Part shown: positions 1-7,063 of the stretch, one piece after another
Numbering within the stretch: the stretch's first letter is position 1
Layout: each line of letters opens with the position of its first letter
Source: Flavobacteriales bacterium
Lineage (GTDB): Bacteria > Bacteroidota > Bacteroidia > NORP154
Assembly (NCBI GenBank): GCA_012965955.1
Contig: DTRK01000111.1
Span: 559-33,571, forward strand
DNA: 33,013 bases
Direction: 5' to 3'
Notes under the pieces: generated by a model
Told to the model about the DNA's origin: nothing
What the model saw: only the letters and a program-made list of their open reading frames with translations
Database searches by the model: none
Made by a program: the position numbers and the translations under genes

Positions 1-1694
1 CCGTCATTGCCCCCAAAGCAGCTTATCTGCGTCGAATCGGAGATCACAGACGACAATACACCCGGATCCAGTATGGTTATTGTTCCAGAGCTGTCGCAGC
101 CGTTGGCATCCGTTACGGTCACCGAATATGTTCCTGCGCTGAGCCCATTTGCCGTTGCCGTTGTTTGGTTGCCGGCACTATTATCCCATAGGTAGGTGAA
201 GGCACCTGTTCCCCCACTTGCTGTAACGGTTGCGGTAGCGTCGCTAAATCCATTGCAAGAAGCGCTCGTTGAATCCAGCTGCAACAGAAGGGGAGGGGGT
301 TCCAGTACGGTTATTGTCCTTGTCGGAGTGCAGCCGGAACTGTCAGTAATTAAGACGGTATAACTACCTGCGCAGAGACCTACAGCAGTGGCGTTTGTTT
401 GCGCTGCGGGGTCATCCCATAAATAGGTGTACGGCGAAGTTCCTCCGTTAACGACAACACCCGCCTGTCCATCGCAGACGCCCGGACAGCTGGCATCTTG
501 TATCCCGGACACGGAAGTGCTTATGTACCCGGTCACTGTAATGCAAAATGAAAATGTTTGGGTGCCCAGGAAAGGGCAATTGTCATCGGTAACATCTACT
601 GTGAAGCAATGAGCAGTGGCACTGATGTCTGAGGTGTCAGGCAACCAGCAAAAATTTCCTACCGGAAGGGGACTGCCGGTAATATTGAAAGTAGTATTGG
701 GAATACCTGCGTTCCAGTTCATGGTAATTGTTTGACTAGTGTCTGGATCTATACTATTGGTGAAGAAGCAGAAAGTGTCGCCAGCGCATACGCTTGCGGT
801 GAATATCCCTGTTCCGTTGATGCCATCCACGCTGGGCAGCGTATTGGGTACAACGCAGTCAACAACTCTCAGCTGGATATCCCTGTCGATATACCCAATT
901 TGCACACCGTTTCTCCACTCTTCAACACGCACCTGCATTACCGATACTTCTCCCAATACGGTAGGTGTTATGCAAATATCTCCTGTCAGGTTATTGAAAG
1001 CCAAAGGAGGGGACGAGGTAATAGGCACTGTGGGGCCGAATCCAGCAAGATAATTAACCGTGTCTCCGGGGTTTGGCCCTGTAGTGGGAGTTACCAGTGT
1101 GTAAACCAGTGAATCTCCATCAGGATCTACAGCGCCATTGTTAAAGCAGAAAGTGGCTCCCAGACACATGAAAGGCACCGGTGTATTTGTAAAAATAGGT
1201 GAGTTATTGCAAGGGGTATTGAGATAGTCCAGGGTAGTCTCCACATAAATATTGACATTCGTAGGGTTGATCGTATTGATCGCATTGTTCCGACAGCACA
1301 GGGCATAGCTGAATGTCCAGTCGTCGCAGGTGTCGGGCAGCACAATGGTGTCGGTGTAGAGATATTGTTCCACACCGGGATAGGGGCCACCAGAGCAGGT
1401 AGTAATCAGCGTAGGACATACAGCGCCCAGCTCCTGCATGGAGACAAAAGCCAGCGTTCTGGTGAGCGTTATATTACACGAGTCTGATATGATGTCGATA
1501 TCTGGAAGTGGCTCACTACCCTGCCCGGGCGCGTTGATGCCGGCACAGTCGCGGTAAAATGTCAATGTAATGGCGAAGGTATCCCCACCCAGGCATTGGT
1601 AGGTGAGGTCCATCCCCATTGAATGAGTTGCGTGAGCCTGGATATTGGTCAAGACACACCACGCCAGAAGCAATATGCGGTGTAAGATTCGCAA
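1..1694 (-). CDS. Large secreted SprB-repeat surface protein, N-terminal part (3' end outside window)
   Basis: An open minus-strand frame runs without a stop from about 1694 off the left edge, giving 564 visible residues. No ATG precedes the secretion signal. The best start is a TTG at 1694-1692, which yields a typical signal peptide (MRILHRILLLAWCVLTNIQA). The first in-frame ATG, at 1619, would remove that signal. Residues about 23-390 form a Cys-rich extracellular region starting THSMGMDLTYQC, of a kind common at the N-terminus of large Bacteroidota adhesin-like proteins. From about residue 393 there are tandem SprB-type repeats of about 75 residues (cores GTSPYTYLWDD..GSYTVLITDSSGC and GTGAFTYLWDN..GTYSVTVTDANGC), and a third begins at the edge. 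SprB-repeat proteins are usually T9SS-exported surface adhesins or gliding proteins. The sorting domain would be outside the window, so export by T9SS is inference. The family is firm; the exact role is unknown. Confidence 0.85.
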   Translation of the reverse strand, partial: MRILHRILLLAWCVLTNIQAHATHSMGMDLTYQCLGGDTFAITLTFYRDCAGINAPGQGSEPLPDIDIISDSCNITLTRTLAFVSMQELGAVCPTLITTCSGGPYPGVEQYLYTDTIVLPDTCDDWTFSYALCCRNNAINTINPTNVNIYVETTLDYLNTPCNNSPIFTNTPVPFMCLGATFCFNNGAVDPDGDSLVYTLVTPTTGPNPGDTVNYLAGFGPTVPITSSPPLAFNNLTGDICITPTVLGEVSVMQVRVEEWRNGVQIGYIDRDIQLRVVDCVVPNTLPSVDGINGTGIFTASVCAGDTFCFFTNSIDPDTSQTITMNWNAGIPNTTFNITGSPLPVGNFCWLPDTSDISATAHCFTVDVTDDNCPFLGTQTFSFCITVTGYISTSVSGIQDASCPGVCDGQAGVVVNGGTSPYTYLWDDPAAQTNATAVGLCAGSYTVLITDSSGCTPTRTITVLEPPPLLLQLDSTSASCNGFSDATATVTASGGTGAFTYLWDNSAGNQTTATANGLSAGTYSVTVTDANGCDSSGTITILDPGVLSSVISDSTQISCFGGND

Positions 1695-1751
1695 ATGTAG
1701 GTTCTTAAGTAGTAACGGATCGTGCTTATTGCTAATGCACGACACTATTAT

Positions 1752-1766
1752 TAAATACGTTATTTA
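1752..1766. promoter_or_regulatory. Short perfect inverted repeat upstream of the SprB-repeat gene
   Basis: TAAATA-CGT-TATTTA has perfect 6-bp arms and lies about 58 bp upstream of the proposed TTG start at 1694. This spacing would suit an operator or promoter-overlapping site for the minus-strand adhesin gene. AT-rich palindromes of this size can arise by chance, so this is only a candidate. The rest of the 172-base gap (1695-1866) shows nothing else I recognise. Confidence 0.25.
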
Positions 1767-1866
1767 TCTAACAAGGGTACTTAGATGGTGTAGGATAAAA
1801 CCCTATTGTCAAATACTTTCTTTATAGACGGAATAACGGGCAATTAGGTGCGTTGCGAAATCATAA

Positions 1867-2298
1867 TTAGGATTTCGGTTTCTTGCGGAAAATAAAATAG
1901 CCTTTCTTCTTTGTCCAGCCACTCATGTCGAGCTCTACCCAGTTCGCCTGCAGTAACTTGCTCTCCCTCATCTGAAGAGCCATACTGATTCGTTTGAGGT
2001 AGAGTATATTGTGCTCAACTTTCCAATAGCCTCGGTGCTTGGTGAATTCTATCAGCTCGAATCCATGGTTCAATCCGGGTTTTGAGGTGTGGTAGATGTG
2101 TTTTTCAAGCACATACTGGCTATCAACCTGCAGTTCCAGGTGGTATTCGGTGTAGTAAGAGAACTTGATATGCGCATTGCCAATTTCTGTTTTATAGATG
2201 TATTTGCCCTGAATTAGTGGTTTTTGAGCATAGCCAATGACACTTACAAGCAGCAGCGCGCTTATAAAACTAAATCGCATGGCCGTGTCTAGTTTCAT
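1867..2298 (-). CDS. Small secreted protein of unknown function
   Basis: 143 residues with an N-terminal signal peptide (hydrophobic core FSFISALLLVSVIGYA, likely cleavage after YAQ). The mature part is rich in aromatic, charged and beta-prone residues and has no motif I recognise. It ends in a basic tail (FRKKPKS) and has no T9SS sorting domain. The ATG at 2298 overlaps the stop of the upstream gene in an ATGA arrangement, which suggests translational coupling and supports this start. A second in-frame ATG at 2280 would give a signal peptide without the MKLDTA extension and is a possible alternative. The protein probably acts in the periplasm or at the cell envelope together with the coupled membrane protein. 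Function not assigned. Confidence 0.7.
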   Translation of the reverse strand: MKLDTAMRFSFISALLLVSVIGYAQKPLIQGKYIYKTEIGNAHIKFSYYTEYHLELQVDSQYVLEKHIYHTSKPGLNHGFELIEFTKHRGYWKVEHNILYLKRISMALQMRESKLLQANWVELDMSGWTKKKGYFIFRKKPKS

Positions 2299-2792
2299 TC
2301 GGGATTCATTACACCTGTATCCACCATTATCTTTGTGGCTTTTGTTATTGTTTCCTCATCCACACTGACGGTGCCCGGCAGCAGGATCAACCTTTTACGT
2401 AGGTTGCCCTTGCTGTCTTTAAAAATTACTTCGAAACGGGCCCGGGAAATTCCCCATATTCCTTTCTTAAATAAGACGTTTTGAATATCGGATCGGTTGA
2501 TGAGCGGAGTGCCAGAGAAGTTAATACTTCGAACAATGCCGTTGACCAACATGAGGCCGATACCCCCAAATACGATGGTGAGGGGCATATTACCCGTGAC
2601 ATAATTGGTGTATGCGGAGAAGAGCAATCCAGCGGCGATTACGCCATACATTATCAAAACACGCGATGTATGCTCTTTTACCACGATATCTGCGAGGTTT
2701 CCAATCTCCCCTGTTCTGGAGAAGACGATCTTGTCTGGCAGGATATGGCAGTACCCTGTCTTGGTTCTAAATTTCTGTTCTTTTCCTCCCAT
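2295..2792 (-). CDS. Small membrane protein of unknown function (two TM segments, PH-like layout)
   Basis: 165 residues. A cytoplasmic-type N-terminus (residues 1-42, pattern KTGYCHILPDKIVFSRTGEIG) is followed by two closely spaced hydrophobic segments at about 45-65 and 70-90. A C-terminal soluble region of about 75 residues has alternating beta strands (ARFEVIFKDSKGNLRKRLILLP). The strand, TM hairpin, strand layout resembles membrane-anchored PH-like or YdbS/YcxB-type small proteins, but I cannot assign a family. The gene is first in a two-gene unit: its TGA overlaps the ATG of the secreted protein downstream. It is divergent from the initiator tRNA promoter, and a near-consensus -7 element (TAAATTTC) lies about 20 bp upstream of its start. 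Confidence 0.7.
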   Translation of the reverse strand: MGGKEQKFRTKTGYCHILPDKIVFSRTGEIGNLADIVVKEHTSRVLIMYGVIAAGLLFSAYTNYVTGNMPLTIVFGGIGLMLVNGIVRSINFSGTPLINRSDIQNVLFKKGIWGISRARFEVIFKDSKGNLRKRLILLPGTVSVDEETITKATKIMVDTGVMNPE

Positions 2793-2836
2793 GATCTTTC
2801 AGGCCGGAAATTTAGAAAATTACGCTGAACACTTTA

Positions 2837-2867
2837 TTGTAGGGGTGAAATAAATGTTATAAATTTG
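2837..2867 (+). promoter_or_regulatory. Bacteroidota-type promoter of the initiator tRNA
   Basis: A TTG at 2837-2839 (-33), a 20-bp spacer and a perfect TAAATTTG at 2860-2867 match the TTG / TAnnTTTG consensus of the Bacteroidota primary sigma factor. The -7 element ends 8 bp before the first base of the tRNA, so transcription would start very close to the mature 5' end. It serves here as the in-window reference for the other promoter calls. Confidence 0.75.
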
Positions 2868-2875
2868 CAGCACAT

Positions 2876-2948
<73 letters not shown>

Positions 2949-2953
2949 CAAGG

Positions 2954-2984
2954 AAAAACCTTGCACGAAGTGCAGGGTTTTTTT
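2954..2984 (+). terminator. Rho-independent terminator of the initiator tRNA
   Basis: AAAAACC-T-TGCA, loop CGAAG, TGCA-G-GGTTTTTTT: a stem of about 11 bp with one T:G wobble, followed by a run of seven T. It begins 5 bp after the tRNA and fits a single-gene tRNA transcript. Confidence 0.8.
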
Positions 2985-3034
2985 ATGCCCATAAAAAAAT
3001 CCCATGATCGCGTAGCGAGGGAGGTTTTCCTTGT

Positions 3035-3195
3035 TAAGCCCCCCCTACTCAGGACCAATTCCAGCGCGAAGCGATGGAATTGAATCCTGTCCCCTTGGGA
3101 CACGTGGGGGGACACTTTTTCGAATTTGCTCCCATTTTTCATAGATTTACTTACCTTATCTCCTTAATCCACCAATCCACTATTTCGCCATGAAA
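3035..3195 (+). repeat. Dispersed repeat, copy A (hairpin, GGGGACAC motif, leader and start codon)
   Basis: About 160 bp nearly identical to 8469-8623. Order of parts: a C-rich run and the shared block CAGGACCAATT; a hairpin (AATTCCAGC 3057-3065, loop GCGAAGC, GATGGAATT 3073-3081); the block TGAATCCTGTCCCC; two GGGGACAC boxes around CACGTG; then TTCGAATTTGCTCCCATTTT, an ATAGATTTACTTA block and finally CGCCATGAA. The last part contains a promoter-like TTTG (3125-3128), 19 bp, TACTTA. The hairpin plus G-rich boxes recall REP-like sequences mobilised by IS200-like (RAYT) transposases, but no transposase is in the window. In this copy the terminal ATG opens only a nine-codon frame. Confidence 0.8.
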
Positions 3196-3219
3196 AGGCT
3201 ACTCATTCTTGCGACATAA
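3190..3219 (+). pseudogene. Aborted signal-peptide reading frame after repeat copy A
   Basis: The ATG at the end of repeat copy A opens MKRLLILAT and then stops at TAA (3217-3219). Reading on in the same frame gives IGIVLCLLAR before a second stop, so the two parts together look like one hydrophobic signal peptide broken by a stop. It may be the 5' relic of a secreted-protein gene whose remainder was lost, or a very short leader peptide. It lies 110 bp upstream of the MbnP-like gene and in a different frame register. Confidence is low because the piece is short. Confidence 0.3.
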
Positions 3220-3245
3220 ATCGGTATTGTCCTTTGCTTATTGGC

Positions 3246-3257
3246 ACGATAAATCGT
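3246..3257. promoter_or_regulatory. Short inverted repeat ACGAT-AA-ATCGT upstream of the MbnP-like gene
   Basis: Perfect 5-bp arms with a 2-bp spacer, 7 bp before the longer palindrome at 3265. It could be an accessory regulator site for the MbnP/MbnH operon, but its small size makes chance plausible. Confidence 0.2.
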
Positions 3258-3264
3258 ATTATTG

Positions 3265-3286
3265 TATTTAAGGAATTGCTTAAATA
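3265..3286. promoter_or_regulatory. Operator-like palindrome TATTTAAG-N6-CTTAAATA over the MbnP promoter
   Basis: Perfect 8-bp inverted arms with a 6-bp spacer (GAATTG). The same sequence, 20 of 22 bases identical, occurs at 11965-11986 upstream of a propeller gene. The spacer ends in TTG (3276-3278), and 18 bp downstream is TAGCTTAT (3297-3304), a partial match to TAnnTTTG, so the palindrome would sit on the -33 region of the operon promoter. The half-site spacing (5-bp core, 6-bp gap, 5-bp core) is the geometry used by CRP/FNR-type dimers, though other dimeric regulators also fit. The start codon is 43 bp downstream. Confidence 0.6.
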
Positions 3287-3328
3287 ATTTTTCAAATAGC
3301 TTATCGGGAGTTAATTAATCACAAGACA

Positions 3329-4312
3329 ATGCACAAACTACTACTTACAATTTCGTGTTGCATATTTGCTGTATCTATTCAAGCGCAAAGCAATATTAAC
3401 TTGATACTGAATCACAAATTCGATGGAGTTCCATTGGTCTATAATGATAATTATACGGATGATCAAGGAAGAGCAGTGAATTTCAATAGAGTGCAGTATT
3501 ATCTTTCATCTTTGGTTATTACGCATGATGGAGGACAAACGACTCCGCTAACTGATGTTTATGTGCTGACCAATGGAAACGTCAGCTATTACCCCTTGGG
3601 CTCATTTGCTATTGACAGCGTTGAATCTATAAAGCTTGATCTGGGTGTTGACGCCGTGGCAAACGCTGGAAACACCAGTAACTATCCGTCTTCGCATCCC
3701 CTTGGTCCACAATCTCCGGTGATGGATTGGAATTGGCCATCTGGATATTTCTTTCTGGTCTTAAATGGACAGGTTGATAGTGATGCTGATAGCACGCCAG
3801 ATAAAGTTTTTGAGATGAACGCAATTGGGGATGTTATGTTAACGAATGTTGAAGTGACCGTTAGCTCTGGTGCCGTAGGCAATACGCTGGATATCGCCAT
3901 GGATGTTCATGTAGATAATTGGATAAACAACATTGATTTGACATCTGTTTCGGTAGATCATAGTAGTAGTAATACCAATCAAGAGATGTGTCAAAATACG
4001 GATACCTATACTGTTTTTGAAGGCATTGAGCAGGCACCTCTTGTGGGAGTGGAGAAGGCTAAGGGACCACGTTCATATGTAACCGCTGATTATACAATGG
4101 CCTATGCACCTGTTCTCAATTACAATTTATCTAGCAAGCTGCCCAGTACTCTCGTGATTACCGATGCTTCGGGAAAGCGGGTTATTGAAGAAGCTAATGT
4201 TGGATTTGAGGGAAATTATTTCATCCTGAAGGAGCTGAAGAGTGGGGTATACTTTGCCACCTTCAGTAATGAGAAGGAGATTTTAACGTGTAAGTTCCTT
4301 GTTCAGAGATAG
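3329..4312 (+). CDS. MbnP-like secreted protein with T9SS sorting domain
   Basis: 327 residues. Signal peptide 1-20 (cleaved after IQAQ). Residues about 22-225 match the MbnP-like layout: an early beta strand with NHKFDG, then GRAVNFNRVQYYLSSLVIT, and a Trp-rich motif MDWNWPSGY (132-140, with Trp134 and Trp136). In characterised MbnP a conserved Trp is converted to kynurenine by the partner MbnH, and the protein is linked to copper binding. Residues about 245-327 are a type A T9SS C-terminal domain (LVITDASGK..LKSGVYFATFSNE), which is an addition to the roughly 250-residue family core. As I recall the family, the segment after the Trp motif normally carries a His-Gly (YHxG-like); here it reads FEMNAIGD. 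The stop overlaps the GTG start of the di-heme partner by one base (TAGTG), so the two form an operon under the palindrome at 3265. Family call is good; the metal-related role is inferred. Confidence 0.8.
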   Translation: MHKLLLTISCCIFAVSIQAQSNINLILNHKFDGVPLVYNDNYTDDQGRAVNFNRVQYYLSSLVITHDGGQTTPLTDVYVLTNGNVSYYPLGSFAIDSVESIKLDLGVDAVANAGNTSNYPSSHPLGPQSPVMDWNWPSGYFFLVLNGQVDSDADSTPDKVFEMNAIGDVMLTNVEVTVSSGAVGNTLDIAMDVHVDNWINNIDLTSVSVDHSSSNTNQEMCQNTDTYTVFEGIEQAPLVGVEKAKGPRSYVTADYTMAYAPVLNYNLSSKLPSTLVITDASGKRVIEEANVGFEGNYFILKELKSGVYFATFSNEKEILTCKFLVQR

Positions 4313-5292
4313 TGAAGAAGCTCTTTGCTCTCTCTTTAATATTCTTATTGGCAATTGGGATTCTGTCTTTTTCAGAGGACCCAATCCTGAAAATACCTCT
4401 GGGTTTTCCCTCGCCACCGATACCGGAAGACAATCAGTTAACTAACTCTAGAATTGCCCTTGGCAAGAAGCTATTCTTTGATAAGGTAATGTCTAGGGAC
4501 TCCACTTTGTCATGTGCTACTTGTCACAAACCTGAATATGCTTTTACGGATCGACTTGAAAAGGCTGTTGGAATACGGAATCAGCAAGTAAGTAGAAACG
4601 CTCCAACACTTGCTAACGTTGTTTACCTTGATAAGTTACTCCTAGATGCGGTAAACCCGTCATTAGAGGCCCAGGTTATGGTACCTATTCACGAGAAGAA
4701 TGAATTTGACTTTCATATCATCCTTGTGGCAGAAAGGATGAAAAAAAATCCGGAATATGTTAAACTCTGTGAGGACGCGTACCAATCTGAGCCAAATCCT
4801 TATGCCATCACGCATTCTATCGCTTGTTATGAGCGGACTCTTATCAGTGGCAATTCCGCTTATGATCAATTCAAATATCAAGGAGATAGTACAGCCTTAA
4901 ACTCAGAAGAGAGGAGAGGAATGAGTTTATTTTTTAATGAACTATACTGTGCCAGCTGTCACGGTGGATTTAATTTTTCTGATCAAGCGCTGACAAACAA
5001 CGGCCTCTATGAATCATATGCCGACTCAGGAAGGATTCGACTCACAGGTTTGGAAACAGACAGGGCCGTTTTCAGAGTGCCAACGCTAAGGAATATTGCC
5101 GTTACTTATCCATATATGCACGACGGGGGCGTGGAGTCTTTGGATGAAGTGATTGAACATTACATGTCAGGTGGGAAGACTCATCCGAACAAAAGTTCTA
5201 TTATTCAACCTTTCCAACTCACAAAGGAAAAGAAGGAAGATTTGATAGCGTTCTTACATTCACTCACCGATTCCTCTTTTATATCCCACTAG
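4312..5292 (+). CDS. MbnH/MauG-type di-heme cytochrome c peroxidase
   Basis: 326 residues with a GTG start one base inside the stop of the MbnP-like gene. An N-terminal hydrophobic segment (3-20) is a signal peptide or anchor; no lipobox Cys and no T9SS domain, so periplasmic. Two covalent heme motifs are visible, CATCH (68-72) and CASCH (213-217), in the spacing of bacterial di-heme peroxidases (family CCP_MauG). SRNAPTLANV (94-103) and YMHDGGVESLDEVIEHYMSGG, which carries the distal-heme ligand region, are also characteristic. The usual FWDGR motif between the hemes, which carries an electron-relay aromatic residue in relatives, reads LLLDAV (109-114). That suggests altered inter-heme electron transfer. 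Adjacency to MbnP strongly favours MbnH-like oxidation of the partner over plain H2O2 detoxification. Confidence 0.88.
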   Translation: MKKLFALSLIFLLAIGILSFSEDPILKIPLGFPSPPIPEDNQLTNSRIALGKKLFFDKVMSRDSTLSCATCHKPEYAFTDRLEKAVGIRNQQVSRNAPTLANVVYLDKLLLDAVNPSLEAQVMVPIHEKNEFDFHIILVAERMKKNPEYVKLCEDAYQSEPNPYAITHSIACYERTLISGNSAYDQFKYQGDSTALNSEERRGMSLFFNELYCASCHGGFNFSDQALTNNGLYESYADSGRIRLTGLETDRAVFRVPTLRNIAVTYPYMHDGGVESLDEVIEHYMSGGKTHPNKSSIIQPFQLTKEKKEDLIAFLHSLTDSSFISH

Positions 5293-5302
5293 AGCTGGGT
5301 AG

Positions 5303-7024
5303 CTATATTTTCAGGAATTTACCGCTATACTGTTTGTTGATCGATCTCACTACAACTGTATATAGTCCGGCTTGGAGCTTCGATACATCAAATGAAACTT
5401 GAAGATTATCTGGAGTATGAAGGTAAGATTGCACTTTTTGCCCTAGTATGTTATACACTTCGACTTCAAGTGTTTGAACGCTATCAAAGCGCCCTGACCC
5501 TATGCTGATAATGTCCGAACTTGGATTGGGAGATACAGAAATCTGTTGAGTTCCCATGATTTCTGGGACCGAGACAGCGTTGGTATCAATTACCAGAAAG
5601 TGTCCCATCATTCCTTCATCTTCATGATGAAGAATATGACAATGGAACATATAAGGATCGGTAGGATGTGCAAATCTTTCAAATTGCGTAATAAATCGTA
5701 CTGTATCTCCGGGCATCACAAGAACCACATCTTTTTGACCGTGTTGTCCTGGTGCTGGTGGGTTTCCATTTACATCTAAAACGTAGAACTGGATATCGTG
5801 AATATGGAACGGATGCGCCAACTCTGTCTGATTGATCAATCTCCAAATTTCAACTTCATCCAGAAAGCAAGTAACGTTGATAGAATCCATGTCAAAGGGA
5901 GCGTTATTGATCAGGAAAGGGCCCTCCACAGGAGATGCAAACAAGGTATTCGTATCGAGCGTAAAGACCATATCTCTCGAAACATCAACATCCGCTTCAT
6001 TCCAAGGATTAAGTGGAGCAAATGAGCTGGGGATACTGGTCACGGGGTTTGTTGTCGGTGCCACCACATCCAAGCGCAGCAAATTGTAGTCATTGCCATT
6101 AAGGGGGTTAGAATAATAACCTGGAAGCGTATCGCTTACTCCGGCAACTGGTCCGCCAATTATGCCATCTTCAAGCTCAGAGGCAAAACTCTTGAGGAAT
6201 ATGCTTTGCCCCTGTAGAGCAGATAGGTCGATCAATATCTCTGCTCGTTCGCCGGTAGAAAGTCTTAAACGTGTCATGCTCACCGGTTGGTCTAACAATC
6301 CTCCATCCGTTGCAATTTGATAGAATGGAAGATCCCCTTCCAGACCAAATAAGAAGCTGCGAGAAGATGCTGTGGCCAGTAACCTTAACCTGATAACTTG
6401 GGAAGGTACTTCCACGTAGGGATCTATGGTCCCGTTGATGAGTATGGTACTGTCGTAGGAATTAAAAGAAGCGAGCTGGTAAAAAGCGTCAAAAGATTTG
6501 GACTGCACGATCAGTGGAATGTCGTCAACCCCATATGTTCTGGGTAAATCATAAGTGGATTCTATACTGTCGCGAATAATAATCATCCCCGCTAGTCCCT
6601 TGGTCACCTGAAGCTCTGTATTCTCATGAAGATGTGGATGAAACCAATATGTGGCGGCATCATTACGCACTTTGAAGCTGGGGCTCCATGTTGTGCCAGG
6701 GTCAATGACTTGATGTGGTCCACCATCATTAGCAGCACTGATGTGAAATCCGTGCCAGTGCATAGTGGTGCTGATATTCAGATCATTTATTACGTTGAGA
6801 GTAATGCTATCTCCTTTGTTCATAAGCAAAACTGGCGCAAGGATATCTCCATTCATGCCATAAGTGTCGGTGACGTTCGGTGGAAAAAATACCTTGCTAC
6901 TATATGCAACGGTTAGGTTATAGATCGGTCCGTTAAGAGTATCGGGGATGTAAAGAGGATTTTGGGCCTTGGCAGTGACCAACGTGATAAGCAATACCAA
7001 AGATGGAATTATGGACCTGGTCAT
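5303..7024 (-). CDS. Secreted multicopper oxidase (laccase/CueO-like) with T9SS sorting domain
   Basis: 573 residues. Signal peptide 1-20 (cleaved near AKAQ). Three cupredoxin domains span about 25-480. All copper motifs are intact: HWHGFH (89-94), WFHPHLH (127-133), HPFHIH (404-409) and HCHILHHEDEGMM (461-473). In the last, Cys462, His467 and Met472, with His404, supply the type 1 copper, and the other His residues supply the trinuclear centre. These ligands predict four-electron reduction of O2 to water coupled to oxidation of a phenolic, metal (Cu(I)/Fe(II)) or similar substrate. Residues about 497-573 are a T9SS type A sorting domain (VSPNPSSD..LQAGLYTVVV), so the enzyme should be exported to the surface or medium. 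It is second in an operon with the thioredoxin-like gene (39-bp gap) and ends 10 bp from the convergent di-heme gene. The natural substrate cannot be read from sequence; cuprous oxidase is favoured by context. Confidence 0.93.
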   Translation of the reverse strand: MTRSIIPSLVLLITLVTAKAQNPLYIPDTLNGPIYNLTVAYSSKVFFPPNVTDTYGMNGDILAPVLLMNKGDSITLNVINDLNISTTMHWHGFHISAANDGGPHQVIDPGTTWSPSFKVRNDAATYWFHPHLHENTELQVTKGLAGMIIIRDSIESTYDLPRTYGVDDIPLIVQSKSFDAFYQLASFNSYDSTILINGTIDPYVEVPSQVIRLRLLATASSRSFLFGLEGDLPFYQIATDGGLLDQPVSMTRLRLSTGERAEILIDLSALQGQSIFLKSFASELEDGIIGGPVAGVSDTLPGYYSNPLNGNDYNLLRLDVVAPTTNPVTSIPSSFAPLNPWNEADVDVSRDMVFTLDTNTLFASPVEGPFLINNAPFDMDSINVTCFLDEVEIWRLINQTELAHPFHIHDIQFYVLDVNGNPPAPGQHGQKDVVLVMPGDTVRFITQFERFAHPTDPYMFHCHILHHEDEGMMGHFLVIDTNAVSVPEIMGTQQISVSPNPSSDIISIGSGRFDSVQTLEVEVYNILGQKVQSYLHTPDNLQVSFDVSKLQAGLYTVVVRSINKQYSGKFLKI

Positions 7025-7063
7025 TGTCAGAACTGAATCAAAACGATATATATCCGGAAGGTT

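Noticed and set aside
732-1112. Plus-strand frames of 104-126 residues within the first 1.2 kb
   Set aside because: They lie opposite the minus-strand SprB-repeat frame, have no family features, and are explained as its shadows.
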